Shown piece by piece: positions 45,385-54,334 of a stretch of DNA of 64,000 nt (its first letter is position 1; each line of letters opens with the position of its first letter). The notes beneath the pieces are model-generated. The model was not told where the DNA came from. It did not search any database and worked only from the letters and a program-made list of their open reading frames with translations. Source of the stretch: Paenibacillus tundrae (GTDB lineage Bacteria > Bacillota > Bacilli > Paenibacillales > Paenibacillaceae); NCBI RefSeq assembly GCF_030812775.1, contig NZ_JAUSTI010000004.1, forward strand, positions 62,001 to 126,000, in the 5' to 3' direction. Position numbers and translations under genes: made by a program.

Positions 45385-46347
45385 CTAATGCTCATCTTCT
45401 TGGATAAGCTGACTTGCAGGGCAATCCTCCTGTGTAACTTCGGCAAACGTCTGAATACTTGGATGGCGCAACGTCCGGTGATGAGTAAGTTCCATGTATT
45501 GCACTTTGACTCCAATCTGTGGCTCGATCCAGGTCGTCTCTGCACTGCGCTCAGGGATGTTATGAAACGGATTCGTTTGCCGAATTAGAGGCTGTATATC
45601 CGCAGTAAGCTTGCGCCAGGTATCCGAGTTTAGCTTACCCGTGCCCACATGACCGATATAAATAAAGTGTGGTCCATCGTATACCCCTACTGCTATGGCA
45701 TTCACAATACCACTACGAAAAGTAACGCCGCCAATCATTGCATAGAGATCATGCATGATTTTTACTTTCTGCCAGCGTGAATCCTTCGCCCGGATTCCAT
45801 ACGTGCTGGCAAGATCCTTAATCACGATGCCTTCCATCTGATGCTGTCTCATAACGGTCAACAGAGCGGCTGGATCGGACATATTGATGACCTCCTGCAC
45901 ATGAGGGGATGGAGTAAGCACCTGGTGCAGCAATTGCTGGCGCTGGGCAAGAGGCTGGTCTGTGACCCAATTTCCGTCATAGTACAAGATATCAAACACC
46001 ATGTAAGTGATCGGTATATGCTGAACCGCTTGAGCAATTGCGTCTGGTTTGCTCATACGATCACGGCGCAAAACATGATAAAAAGAAGGTTTGCCGGTAT
46101 CGGGATCTAGCGCGATAATCTCACCATCCACAATGTAAGACGAGCCAGAGCAAATATTGCGGCTTAAAGCAAGCTCAGGGTATTGTGCCGTTCGTTCATG
46201 CTGTCTACGGTTGATCAGTCTGAGCTCTTGTCCGTCCTCATAAGCAAGCATACGAACACCATCCCATTTAATTTGGGCAATCCAATTAGAGCCTGTAGGA
46301 AGAGTAAGGCTTGAGATGGGTTCAAAGGGGGTGATCGGAGTGAACAT
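45385..46347 (-). CDS. ATP-dependent DNA ligase (NHEJ)
   Basis: The 320-residue protein carries ligase motif I KWDG with the AMP-accepting Lys27, motif III-like MVFDILYYDG, motif IV EGIVIKDL near residue 194 and motif V WQKVK, then a C-terminal OB domain (GKLNSDTWRKL). It would seal ends held by Ku. AAAGGAG lies 9 bases before ATG 46347. It has neither a polymerase nor a phosphoesterase domain. It lies about 100 bp upstream of the polymerase gene on the same strand, so both probably share a transcript. Confidence 0.9.
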   Translation of the reverse strand: MFTPITPFEPISSLTLPTGSNWIAQIKWDGVRMLAYEDGQELRLINRRQHERTAQYPELALSRNICSGSSYIVDGEIIALDPDTGKPSFYHVLRRDRMSKPDAIAQAVQHIPITYMVFDILYYDGNWVTDQPLAQRQQLLHQVLTPSPHVQEVINMSDPAALLTVMRQHQMEGIVIKDLASTYGIRAKDSRWQKVKIMHDLYAMIGGVTFRSGIVNAIAVGVYDGPHFIYIGHVGTGKLNSDTWRKLTADIQPLIRQTNPFHNIPERSAETTWIEPQIGVKVQYMELTHHRTLRHPSIQTFAEVTQEDCPASQLIQEDEH

Positions 46348-46404
46348 GTGTATAGGCTCCTTTCCAAATAAAAGAGGTTAAACATACACTTAAAGTAATC
46401 ATGT

Positions 46405-47502
46405 TTATACTTTTGACGAACGGGCTCGGAGTTTATGTACAAGAATAAGCAGCAGTGGAAGAGCAATTCCACACGTAAGATCCCAGTCGATCCAGTAAGG
46501 AATCACGACTTTGAGATAGTAAGTTTCGTTTGGCGCTATCAGGATAGACATACTAAAAATGATCAAAGCGCTCGGTAAGATGAGTGAGCGATAACTGGAC
46601 AATCGGTATAGGTGGGCAATCCCTAAGATAAATCCGTAAAAAAACAAAATGGCTTTGAAAAAAACAGCGATAATCCATACACATGCGATAAAAGCTTCCA
46701 TTCGCTGTAGAAAGTTACCTATATTAATTTTCTGTGCAAGCACAAACGAGGCAAACCAATAATGTTGTGTTAGAAAAGAACCCATGACCAACAAACTGAT
46801 CGTCAACGTTAGTGTCAGCATTAATCCACCAATCATGCCTGTTAGTAGAATATCCTTTTTCATATGAGGCTTTTGATTGGTGTAGGGGAGCAGCATCATA
46901 AAAATACATAGTTCGCAATATGGATATGTCAGTACAGCGACAAAGCCTTTCAACGGAGCGAGTATGCCACTGGAGAGAAAAGGTTTGATGTTGCTCAGTT
47001 GCATTTGAGGGAGCAGTAAGACAAGCAGAATAATGAGAAATAATACAACAAGAGGAAGGAACACCTCCGCAGTTCTACCTATGCAGGCTATCCCCTGTAT
47101 CAGTCCCCATGCAAGTGCACCAACAAAGAGCAGATCAATCGCCCATATTGGCGATGAAGGTAAGATCTGAGTGGTCATGAAATCGCCAAGTTCACGGATA
47201 AAGGTAGATGCACTGATAAGAAAATAAAATAAATAAAAACAACTGAACAGTGCACCGATCCAAGAACCAAACGTTTGAAGTGCATTTTCAATTAGGTTTC
47301 TCCGCGGATTAAGATTATAGGCTGCCAGAAAAATGATTAGTACTCCCATCCCACCCCCAACGCCAAGTAACGCTGATAACCATGCGTCTTCCTGTGCGTA
47401 GGAAGTAATCATGGAGGGGAATACGAGAATCTGTTCGCCAATCGTACATAGGAACAATAGAATGGCAAGTTGCCTGACGTTCAACCTTCCCTTCTCAATC
47501 AT
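46405..47502 (-). CDS. GerAB-type spore germination permease
   Basis: The 365-residue protein has about ten membrane helices and belongs to the endospore germination permease branch of the APC superfamily (RLNVRQLAILLFLCTIGEQIL at its start, which is a typical GerAB opening). GerAB subunits sit in the inner spore membrane and carry the germinant site. The usual gerAA and gerAC partners are not adjacent, which makes this an orphan B subunit lodged among NHEJ genes. AAGGAGATAACAT precedes the ATG. It may work with A and C subunits encoded elsewhere. Confidence 0.82.
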   Translation of the reverse strand: MIEKGRLNVRQLAILLFLCTIGEQILVFPSMITSYAQEDAWLSALLGVGGGMGVLIIFLAAYNLNPRRNLIENALQTFGSWIGALFSCFYLFYFLISASTFIRELGDFMTTQILPSSPIWAIDLLFVGALAWGLIQGIACIGRTAEVFLPLVVLFLIILLVLLLPQMQLSNIKPFLSSGILAPLKGFVAVLTYPYCELCIFMMLLPYTNQKPHMKKDILLTGMIGGLMLTLTLTISLLVMGSFLTQHYWFASFVLAQKINIGNFLQRMEAFIACVWIIAVFFKAILFFYGFILGIAHLYRLSSYRSLILPSALIIFSMSILIAPNETYYLKVVIPYWIDWDLTCGIALPLLLILVHKLRARSSKV

Positions 47503-47610
47503 ATGTTATCTCCTTCGAGTATCTTCGTTGTCTTGAGCATGTGGATAGGATGCACGAAAAGAACCATATTTATAAGGCAGGCTTGACGTATAACATCATC
47601 ATGAATAGAA

Positions 47611-47667
47611 AATCCCGAACATCATGGAAGCCCTCCGAGTAAAGGAATGCATCGTATGTTCGGGATT
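47611..47667 (-). terminator. Terminator of the VOC gene
   Basis: ATGTTCGGGATT (47656-47667) and AATCCCGAACAT (47611-47622) form a 12-bp stem. On the reverse strand it is followed by TTCTATTC. It separates the VOC gene from the GerAB-type gene. Confidence 0.65.
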
Positions 47668-47704
47668 ATAGGTTGTATAGGAGAAATAGATCAAAATGCG
47701 AAAC

Positions 47705-48574
47705 TTAATTCTCTACGGTCAGACGAATGTGAATCTGCTGTGGATCGACTGTAAAGTAGACATCGTTTTGTTGGGTTAATGTAGCTCCGGCTTCACGTAA
47801 CTGTTCTACAGCTTGATTACGTTCCTCTTGGCTGGAATACACAATCGTAAAGTATTGAATACCTGTAGCATGGCTAGGATTAACAGGTGCTCCTGAGCCT
47901 GCCCAAATATTAAGCCCGATATGATGATGATATCCGCCTGCAGAGATGAACAGTGCTGACATGTTGACAAAATTACCTACGATATCGAAACCAAGTACAC
48001 CATGATAGAAGCGGCGAGATTCTTCCAAACTACGTACGTGGAAATGCACATGACCAATGACAGTACCTACCGGAAGACCTTCCCAAGTTTCATTCGCAGA
48101 TAAGTCAAACAGACCTTGAACATCAACGGGATTGGTTCCCATGATGTAGTTGTTATCTGCGTCACGTTGCCATGTATCGCGAGGGCGATCGGCATAGATT
48201 TCAATACCATTAAGATCCGGATCAGAGATATACAGTGCTTCACTAACAAGGTGATCCCCTTGTCCAATCTCAATACCAGATGCAGCTAGGTTGCGCAGAG
48301 CTAACCCGAGAGACTTGCGATCAGGCAATAGGATAGCAAAATGATACAAACCAGCGGATGAACGTTCAGGCATCGTCACTGCGTTAGGAATTTCCTCAAG
48401 ACGCAAGAGTGAGTGTTGTCCATCTACGGTAAACGTTGCGACAGAATCCTTCTGTTCCAGCAGTTTCAAACCTACCACTTGCGTATAAAATTGAATGGAG
48501 CGTTCCAGATTGCTGATTCTCAGACTAACTTCGCCTAGATGGGTAGTAGCAGGAATTTGATAAGGTTGAGTCAT
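47705..48574 (-). CDS. VOC family dioxygenase/glyoxalase-like protein
   Basis: The 289-residue protein has two vicinal-oxygen-chelate modules (about 10-125 and 160-280), with the pattern HLGEVSLRISNLERSIQFY at the start and VIGHVHFHVRSLEESRRFYH in the second half. Metal ligands appear as H in IGHVHFHV and E in GIQYFT-region strands. Similar CatE-type proteins cleave catechols. AGGAGG lies 8 bases before ATG 48574; the 15-codon extension to 48619 is not supported. It is a separate unit with its own terminator. Confidence 0.8.
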   Translation of the reverse strand: MTQPYQIPATTHLGEVSLRISNLERSIQFYTQVVGLKLLEQKDSVATFTVDGQHSLLRLEEIPNAVTMPERSSAGLYHFAILLPDRKSLGLALRNLAASGIEIGQGDHLVSEALYISDPDLNGIEIYADRPRDTWQRDADNNYIMGTNPVDVQGLFDLSANETWEGLPVGTVIGHVHFHVRSLEESRRFYHGVLGFDIVGNFVNMSALFISAGGYHHHIGLNIWAGSGAPVNPSHATGIQYFTIVYSSQEERNQAVEQLREAGATLTQQNDVYFTVDPQQIHIRLTVEN

Positions 48575-48837
48575 GTCGTTACCTCCTGAAATGAAATATG
48601 ATTTTTTGTGTTTAGCCATTAAGAGTTGAAAGAATTCATAGTTATTATGGGTTCATAATGAGGATTGAATGGATTATAAGATTGCAATGGATGTTTGAAC
48701 GTATATGCAATGAAAGATCAAGCTGACTTTAAAATCGCAAATAAGTTACTTTTCATAAGTTAATATAAAATATAAATCGACTTTCGTCAAATGATAAATA
48801 TCGATTAATCCGTGTGATTTCATCTCCTACAAAACAT

Positions 48838-48861
48838 AAATCCGGCTGTAGCGCCGGATTT
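48838..48861 (-). terminator. Terminator of the ku gene
   Basis: AAATCCGGC (48838-48846) and GCCGGATTT (48853-48861) form a 9-bp stem with the T-rich side on the reverse strand, just past the ku stop. Confidence 0.7.
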
Positions 48862-48888
48862 AATGAGTTCTGATTGAGAAGACATGAG

Positions 48889-49797
48889 TTATGTCTTCGG
48901 AGTCGTTTTTCTCTTTTTCGCAGGCGCCGCAGGGGTGTCGTTTTCTCCTCCAGCGGCAGCTTGAATGGCCGTTTTTTTCGGTGCGCGTTTCTTCGGCTTG
49001 GCGGTAGATTTACCAGGATCAGTAGGGATCGGTTTAACAGCCTCGATACTTGCCTGCAAGGCAGCCATTAGATCCATCACATTAGCCTCCGGTTTGGCAG
49101 GAGCAATCTTGATCTCTTCACCAGCAACCTTGTGATTGATCAGATCGAGCAATTTACCTCGGTAATCATCGGTATATTTACCAGGCTCAAACGGGGTAGA
49201 CAGTTGGTCAATCAGAAGCTTCGCCATGGTCAGCTCCTTCTCATTGACTTGCTGTACCTCGGGCAGATTAGGAACTTGTGAGACGGGACGGATCTCATCA
49301 GGATAGAATATCGTCTCCATGGAGAGACAGTCCTCAAGCACACGAATAGCGGCTAAGCTGCTTTTGGATCGAATCGAAATTTTGGCTATGCCGATTTTGC
49401 CTGTATCACGCATGGCGTTCATTAATAGCTGATATGCGTTCCCTCCCGCCTGATCGGGGGATAGATAATATGTCTTTTGAAAATAGATCGGGTCAATTTC
49501 GGTTAGATCTACGAAATCGAGGATCGTAATGGTTTTGCTGGTGGAATCGTTGAGAGCTTCCAATTCCTCTTTTTCAAAAAGGACGAACTTGCCCTTCTCA
49601 TATTCGTACCCCTTGGTAATCTCTTCCCACTGCACTTCAACTTCGCAAGAAGGACATTTGCGAACATAAGCAAGCGGGCTACCACAGACTTTGTGGATGT
49701 AACGCATGGAGATGTCTTTGTCTTCGGTAGCCGAGAACATTTTGACAGGCACATGTACAAGTCCAAAACTAATAGCGCCTTTCCAGACGGTATGCAT
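48889..49797 (-). CDS. ku: Non-homologous end-joining protein Ku
   Basis: The 302-residue protein forms the homodimeric ring that binds double-strand ends and recruits the ligase. The beta-barrel core starts MHTVWKGAISFGLVHVPV, then RYIHKVCGSPL, CPSCEVEVQWEEI and KTYYLSPDQAGGNAY. The C-terminal tail after about residue 245 is Lys/Ala/Pro-rich (KPKKRAPKKTAIQ, PAKKRKTTPKT), as in many bacterial Ku proteins. AAAGGAG lies 9 bases before ATG 49797. It is about 2.5 kb from the ligase gene, with a VOC and a GerAB-type gene between. Confidence 0.93.
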   Translation of the reverse strand: MHTVWKGAISFGLVHVPVKMFSATEDKDISMRYIHKVCGSPLAYVRKCPSCEVEVQWEEITKGYEYEKGKFVLFEKEELEALNDSTSKTITILDFVDLTEIDPIYFQKTYYLSPDQAGGNAYQLLMNAMRDTGKIGIAKISIRSKSSLAAIRVLEDCLSMETIFYPDEIRPVSQVPNLPEVQQVNEKELTMAKLLIDQLSTPFEPGKYTDDYRGKLLDLINHKVAGEEIKIAPAKPEANVMDLMAALQASIEAVKPIPTDPGKSTAKPKKRAPKKTAIQAAAGGENDTPAAPAKKRKTTPKT

Positions 49798-49829
49798 GGA
49801 TATCGGCTCCTTTCCGTTAATCAATTATA

Positions 49830-50046
49830 GTGCGTGTTCAAAAAGGTCAGTTTTCAGTACCAAGAAGATGGGATGAAGCTAGAAATGGAGTAGCGGAGCG
49901 TAGGCAAACCTAGGTGAGCAACTACATTGTTTCCTACGGAAACAAGCTTCGTAAGCCTCCACTTATTTCGGCTGAATCCCATCTTCGATGCTGAGATGCC
50001 GTTAGGCACTTTCGTAATCAAAAGTGAACTTTTTGAACAACCTCTT
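49830..50046 (+). repeat. Family A inverted-repeat element, copy 2 (intact)
   Basis: This 217-bp unit is bounded by GTTCAAAAAG (49836-49845) and CTTTTTGAAC (50029-50038), with outer edges TGCGT and AACCTCT. It matches the reverse complement of copy 3 over its length. It has no ORF and lies in the gap between ku and the small gene at 50240, of which the remaining 190 bp hold nothing I recognise. Confidence 0.85.
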
Positions 50047-50239
50047 ATAAGGAATAGTATGGGCATTTCTGTGAACGGCTAACCGCTTCATTCCATGGAT
50101 CATGTGCTGAGTATGCTTCAGCCAGAGTGGGGGATGATAACAGAAACATCCTTGAGATCAATCTATAGCGCAAGCAAGCTGGAGAGTGGTCTTCGTCATA
50201 GGATGAACAATTGTAATGATCTAACCTAGGAGGTGTCTC

Positions 50240-50536
50240 ATGAAGAACGGACGTGATGAAGGAGAGGCTCATGCTCACACATTTTCACCTTATCCTCTTG
50301 CAGCGTCGGAAGGCTCCGAGGATTTTCACACGCCTGCGACATCTGTCAATTGGGAGGCCGTGACTTCAGAGGAATTACCGCTTGACCGAGAATCGTTCAT
50401 GCTCGATATTGATCGCATGGTCAATGAGGGGCTGGGTGGAGGTCAGGTAACCGATGACAATGGTTATATTGGAGACAGCACAACCGATACGATGGTTCGT
50501 GAATCACACGATGATCCGGAAGGGGAGTATGAATAA
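50240..50536 (+). CDS. Small acidic hypothetical protein
   Basis: The 98-residue protein is strongly acidic (Asp/Glu-rich throughout), with no signal peptide or membrane segment and no cysteine. AGGAGGTG lies 8 bases before the ATG, a strong ribosome site that supports a real gene. It is directly followed by sspH, with the next start only a base or two after its stop, so the two are probably co-transcribed in the forespore. I do not recognise a family. Confidence 0.65.
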   Translation: MKNGRDEGEAHAHTFSPYPLAASEGSEDFHTPATSVNWEAVTSEELPLDRESFMLDIDRMVNEGLGGGQVTDDNGYIGDSTTDTMVRESHDDPEGEYE

Positions 50537-50537
50537 G

Positions 50538-50717
50538 ATGATGGATGTTAAGCGTGCCAAAGCGATATATGATTCGGAGGATACAATTGCCGTTACGCTT
50601 GAAGGGGATCCTGTTTGGATTGAAAGTGTGGACGAAGCCAATGGAATGGCTACAGTTCAAGTAGGAAGTCGCCCTGGTAATACGCAAACAGTTCGTGTGG
50701 ATCGACTGGAGGAGTAG
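50538..50717 (+). CDS. sspH: H-type small acid-soluble spore protein
   Basis: The 59-residue protein matches the SspH family in length and pattern: MDVKRAKAIYDSEDTIAV, DPVWIESVDEANGMATVQV and a closing VRVDRLEE. These resemble B. subtilis SspH (RAKE..., PVxIQxVDE..., VPVxxLEE). It is a minor spore-core protein made under SigG. The ATG at 50538 has AGGGGAG 10 bases upstream and gives the family length; ATG 50541 is an alternative. The gene follows the acidic protein at 50240, and a terminator lies at 50917. Confidence 0.88.
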   Translation: MMDVKRAKAIYDSEDTIAVTLEGDPVWIESVDEANGMATVQVGSRPGNTQTVRVDRLEE

Positions 50718-50916
50718 CAACTAAGGTCGTAAACGTTCAGTGCATGAAGGATGCCGTAGAAGCGGTTTCGATTGGCAGGTATAGGTCATGATCGTGGAGA
50801 AGACAAGCTGATGTTGGTTCATGCCTCCTCCGATCATATTCATGCCTTGATTATTTTGAGCGTGCTGTACGACAAGGTTGGTCACCCGCAGATCCGCATA
50901 TATAGTTCGAGATGAG

Positions 50917-50942
50917 ACCGGTGCCATGAGGTGCCGGTTTTT
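50917..50942 (+). terminator. Rho-independent terminator
   Basis: ACCGGTGCC (50917-50925) pairs with GGTGCCGGT (50930-50938), with two G-T pairs, and T's follow. It lies about 200 bp past sspH. The rest of the 50718-51065 gap shows nothing else that I can support. Confidence 0.7.
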
Positions 50943-51065
50943 CGTTATTATAGTGGGGATATCAAGCGTCATTCCTTTCGCAAGTGTTGCGGGGGAAGAA
51001 GGTGACCGATATAATAGTCTTCAAAGTGAACTCAGGCGGCAGGGCCGTCAAAGGTGGGGCGTAAA

Positions 51066-51545
51066 TTGAATCAAGAGCATGAGCAGTGGGTGTATGATTC
51101 CCATGGCATTTCAGATACAGAAGCGCTCGCGTCTGCACTTGCTGGACAGGCAATGGCTGGTATGGTGATTGCATTGGATGGTGATCTTGGCGCGGGCAAA
51201 ACAGCATTTTCACAAAAGTTCGCCTGGCATTTAGGTGTGCAGGGTGTAGTTAACAGCCCTACGTTTACATTGATTAAGGAATATGAGGGGCGATTGCCTT
51301 TATATCATATGGATGTATACCGTATTTCATTGGAAGAAGCGGATGAGCTTGGGCTAGATGAATACTTCTATGGAACCGGAGTGAGTCTGGTGGAGTGGTC
51401 AAGCATTATCCCAGAGCTACTCCCCGAAGAGCATCTGCATATACAGATTGAAACGACCGGTCCGGAGGATCGCAAGATTACGCTGGATGGATACGGTGAG
51501 AAGTATGCCGCCATATGCCGGCAGTTCAGACAGAATGGAGTTTAA
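51066..51545 (+). CDS. tsaE: tRNA t6A biosynthesis ATPase TsaE
   Basis: The 159-residue P-loop protein has Walker A GDLGAGKT near residue 38, the switch region VNSPTFTLIKEYEG near residue 63, and LYHMDVYRI followed by EADELGLDEYF and VEWSSIIP. TsaE powers the TsaB-TsaD complex that puts threonylcarbamoyl on tRNA A37. TTG 51066 fits AAAGGTGG; GTG 51054 lies in the ribosome site itself. It is the first gene of the tsaE-tsaB-rimI-tsaD run, each closely spaced or overlapping. Confidence 0.9.
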   Translation: MNQEHEQWVYDSHGISDTEALASALAGQAMAGMVIALDGDLGAGKTAFSQKFAWHLGVQGVVNSPTFTLIKEYEGRLPLYHMDVYRISLEEADELGLDEYFYGTGVSLVEWSSIIPELLPEEHLHIQIETTGPEDRKITLDGYGEKYAAICRQFRQNGV

Positions 51546-51549
51546 TAAG

Positions 51550-52401
51550 ATGATGGAAGATTTACAAAAAAAGCCGCGTCAGCGGTTTTTGGCGTTGGAT
51601 ACGTCTACAGCGGTGATGGCTGCCTCAGTGATGGAGGATCACACGCTGCTCGAGGAACGAAATGAACGAGCAGAGCGTAATCACTCGGTGCATGTTGTAC
51701 CCGTAATGGAGCAGCTCTTGGCTGCGAGTGGAACACAGCCCGGGCAATTAGACGGCATTGCCGTTGGCATTGGGCCTGGATCTTACACAGGCATCCGCAT
51801 TGCGGTGACGGCGGCCAAAACCCTTGCCTGGGCATGGGACATCCCCGTTGCCGGGGTGTCCAGCCTTCAGGCAATGGCCTGGGGCGGCTGGCATCATGGC
51901 CTCGCCGCCAAGGCCGAAGCTGCGGCAGAGGAACCTGCCGCAGCAGGGGCTGGCGGAACGCCATCCGCGGACGAGGGCAGCCAGTCGGCTGCCCCGATCC
52001 ACTGGATCGTTCCGCTCGTGGATGCGCGGCGCGGTCAAGCGTATACCGCGCTGTTCGCCTCCGCCGGGAGCGATGCGCCCCGGCGGCTTGAGCCTGATGC
52101 CATCCGCAAGATGGACGGATGGCTGGAAGCCCTCGCCGCCCGCATCGCGGAGGCGGCGCCGGAAGAGCGGCCCGCTGCCGTCTGGCTCGTCGGCGATGCG
52201 GGGCCAGTTGAGGCTGCGGCTGCGCTGCGCTGCCCAGCAGATACGGCGCTCCAGCTCATTCCATATGAGCTGGAAGGCCGTTGGGTCGGGCGGCTTGGCG
52301 CCGCCGCGCTGCTTGCAGGTCAGCGCGATGACGTTCATGCGCTGGTGCCAAACTACACCCAGCTGGCTGAGGCGGAAGCCAATTTACTGCGAAAAGGGTG
52401 A
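51550..52401 (+). CDS. tsaB: t6A biosynthesis scaffold protein TsaB
   Basis: The 283-residue protein starts with the ASKHA fold motif FLALDTSTAVMAASV and has GIGPGSYTGIRIAVTAAKTL near residue 75, both typical of TsaB. The C-terminal half is longer than usual and very Ala-rich (AEAAAEEPAAAGAGG near 120-140). Its coding DNA from about 51830 to 52390 is much richer in GC than the neighbours, 68% and 78% in two 60-base lines that I counted. ATG 51550 follows TGGAG. TsaB pairs with TsaD. Confidence 0.88.
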   Translation: MMEDLQKKPRQRFLALDTSTAVMAASVMEDHTLLEERNERAERNHSVHVVPVMEQLLAASGTQPGQLDGIAVGIGPGSYTGIRIAVTAAKTLAWAWDIPVAGVSSLQAMAWGGWHHGLAAKAEAAAEEPAAAGAGGTPSADEGSQSAAPIHWIVPLVDARRGQAYTALFASAGSDAPRRLEPDAIRKMDGWLEALAARIAEAAPEERPAAVWLVGDAGPVEAAAALRCPADTALQLIPYELEGRWVGRLGAAALLAGQRDDVHALVPNYTQLAEAEANLLRKG

Positions 52402-52419
52402 AGGGGGTACGGCGAGCGG

Positions 52420-52941
52420 ATGGATCATTTGAAAGAAAACGACCAGGATGCAACGCTCCAGTTCAGACTCATGACACTTTCGGATATTCCCGATGTCATG
52501 GTGATTGAGCATGAAGCTTTTACGCTGCCCTGGACGGAAGAGGCATTCCGAAATGAATTAACGCACAATCATTTTGCTAAATATATGGTTATGGAAATAG
52601 ACGGTACGGCGATTGGCTACGCCGGGATGTGGACCATTATGGATGAGGCGCATATCACAAACATTGCAGTAAGACAGGCTTATCGCGGACGCAAGCTTGG
52701 CGAGAGATTGTTGGATGAACTGATGAGAACGGCAGCCTATCTGGGCATGGAACGGATGACGCTGGAGGTAAGGGTTTCGAACTTAGTTGCTCAGCGTTTG
52801 TATGAGAAAAAAGGGTTTGAATCGGCAGGTATTCGCAAAGGGTATTACTCCGATAACATGGAGGATGCGATGATTATGTGGGCGAATTTGCCCTCCACAG
52901 GCCGAGACGGCACAGAGGAAGGAAGCGTAACGGATTCATGA
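52420..52941 (+). CDS. rimI: Ribosomal-protein-alanine N-acetyltransferase
   Basis: The 173-residue GNAT enzyme has the acetyl-CoA loop [13 protein letters not shown] near residue 85 and the RimI pattern [21 protein letters not shown] near residue 110, then [13 protein letters not shown]. RimI acetylates the N-terminus of ribosomal protein S18 and is commonly coded beside tsaB and tsaD. AAGGGGG lies about 12 bases before the ATG. It overlaps tsaD by four bases. Confidence 0.9.
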   Translation: MDHLKENDQDATLQFRLMTLSDIPDVMVIEHEAFTLPWTEEAFRNELTHNHFAKYMVMEIDGTAIGYAGMWTIMDEAHITNIAVRQAYRGRKLGERLLDELMRTAAYLGMERMTLEVRVSNLVAQRLYEKKGFESAGIRKGYYSDNMEDAMIMWANLPSTGRDGTEEGSVTDS

Positions 52942-53999
52942 AGGAACTGAGTGAGAATCAACAAACACAAACGACTCCATGCTACATTTTGGCGGTGGAA
53001 ACGAGCTGTGATGAAACGTCTGTGGCAGTGGTCAAAGATGGACGGGAAGTGCTGTCCAACTTGATCTCCAGTCAGATTGAGACACATAAGGCATTTGGTG
53101 GCGTTGTACCTGAGGTGGCTTCACGCAAACATGTAGAAGTAATCACACTAATGCTTGAACAGGCCATTGAGGAATCAGGCATTCGTCCTAGAGATTTAAG
53201 TGCCATCGCCGTAACGCAAGGTCCTGGACTCGTGGGTGCTCTGCTTGTTGGTATCGTTGCCGCCAAGACGCTGGCAATGGCGCTGGGTAAACCGCTAATT
53301 GGGACTCATCATATTGCAGGACATATCTATGCGAATCGTCTGACACATGAACTGAAATATCCTGCGATGGCGCTTGTGGTATCGGGTGGACATACCGAGC
53401 TTGTGCATATGGAATCCGAAGGTAAGTTCAAACTGATTGGTCGCACACGGGATGATGCTGTAGGTGAGGCATATGATAAAGTGGCGCGGGCACTGGGTTG
53501 TCCTTATCCTGGGGGTCCACATGTGGACCGGATGGCATCAGAAGCTGAGCAGGTTGTACCCTTGCCAAGAGTGTGGCTGGAAGCTGATTCATATGACTTC
53601 AGTCTCAGCGGATTGAAATCAGCTGTACTCAATGTGCTGAATCAGGCCAAAATGCGCGGAGAGACCCTGGAAGCTTCTGCTGTGGCGAGAGGGTTCCAAG
53701 AGGCAGTCGTTGAAGTGCTGGTTGAAAAAGCCGTCCGTGCCGTTCGGCAATATGGTTCACAACAACTGTTGTTGTGCGGTGGTGTTGCGGCAAACCGCGG
53801 ACTGCGCACGGCATTGCAGGAGCGTTGTGAACGGGAAGGGCTTGAATTGTTAATCCCACCGATGGTGTATTGTACAGACAATGCTGCCATGATTGGAGCT
53901 GCAGCATACCTGAAATGGCAACGTGGAGAAATTTCCGAATTCGATGCCAAAGCTGATCCAGGGTTATCGCTGGAGGAATGGTCTGTGCAATCCGTATAG
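52938..53999 (+). CDS. tsaD: tRNA N6-adenosine threonylcarbamoyltransferase
   Basis: The 353-residue protein is the catalytic subunit of the t6A complex. It shows [16 protein letters not shown] near residue 17, the metal-binding THHIAGH near residue 123, VVSGGHTEL near residue 145, [15 protein letters not shown] near residue 180 and [11 protein letters not shown] near residue 280. Length is that of TsaD/Gcp. The ATG overlaps the rimI stop. A family A repeat starts within two bases of the stop codon and may provide a transcript end. Confidence 0.95.
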   Translation: MKELSENQQTQTTPCYILAVETSCDETSVAVVKDGREVLSNLISSQIETHKAFGGVVPEVASRKHVEVITLMLEQAIEESGIRPRDLSAIAVTQGPGLVGALLVGIVAAKTLAMALGKPLIGTHHIAGHIYANRLTHELKYPAMALVVSGGHTELVHMESEGKFKLIGRTRDDAVGEAYDKVARALGCPYPGGPHVDRMASEAEQVVPLPRVWLEADSYDFSLSGLKSAVLNVLNQAKMRGETLEASAVARGFQEAVVEVLVEKAVRAVRQYGSQQLLLCGGVAANRGLRTALQERCEREGLELLIPPMVYCTDNAAMIGAAAYLKWQRGEISEFDAKADPGLSLEEWSVQSV

Positions 54000-54214
54000 A
54001 GGTTGTTCAAAAAGTCCGCTTTTGATTATGAAGGATGCCCTGAGGCATCTCAGCGTCCAATATGGGATTCAGCCGAAATAAGTGGAGGCTTACGAAGCTT
54101 GTTTCCGTAGGAAACAATGTAGTTGCTCACGTAGTTTCGCCTACGCTCCGCTACTCCATTTCTATCTTCACCCCATCTTCTTGATACTGAAAACCGTCCT
54201 TTTTGAACGCACAC
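53998..54214 (-). repeat. Family A inverted-repeat element, copy 3 (intact)
   Basis: This 217-bp unit is bounded by GTTCAAAAAG (54005-54014) and CTTTTTGAAC (54199-54208), with outer edges AGAGGTT and GCACAC. Read in reverse it matches copy 2, including the internal GTTTCC-TAC-GGAAAC hairpin. It lies between tsaD and the leuA leader. Confidence 0.85.
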
Positions 54215-54262
54215 ATATAGGGGAATAGCCTAAGTATGAAGCCAAGATGTCAAATGTAACAG

Positions 54263-54291
54263 TTGACATTCGGATGTGAAGAATGTATATT
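54263..54291 (+). promoter_or_regulatory. Sigma-A promoter of the leuA T-box leader
   Basis: TTGACA (54263-54268), a 17-base spacer and TATATT (54286-54291) form a near-consensus promoter about 45 bp before the first T-box stem I. Confidence 0.8.
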
Positions 54292-54334
54292 AGTTACAAA
54301 TTTAAACAATGTTTTTTTCTGAACGATAATAGAA

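Noticed and set aside
50721-50972. An 83-codon reverse-strand frame downstream of sspH
   Set aside because: Its internal start lies in the loop of the sspH terminator, it lacks a ribosome site and the translation is not like any family I know. It might be a remnant but cannot be supported.
51748-52338. Long open frames on both strands over the tsaB GC-rich patch (for example 196 codons on the reverse strand, 202 on the forward strand in another frame)
   Set aside because: High GC lowers the frequency of stop codons, so long chance frames are expected; none has a ribosome site or protein-like motifs, whereas the tsaB frame does.
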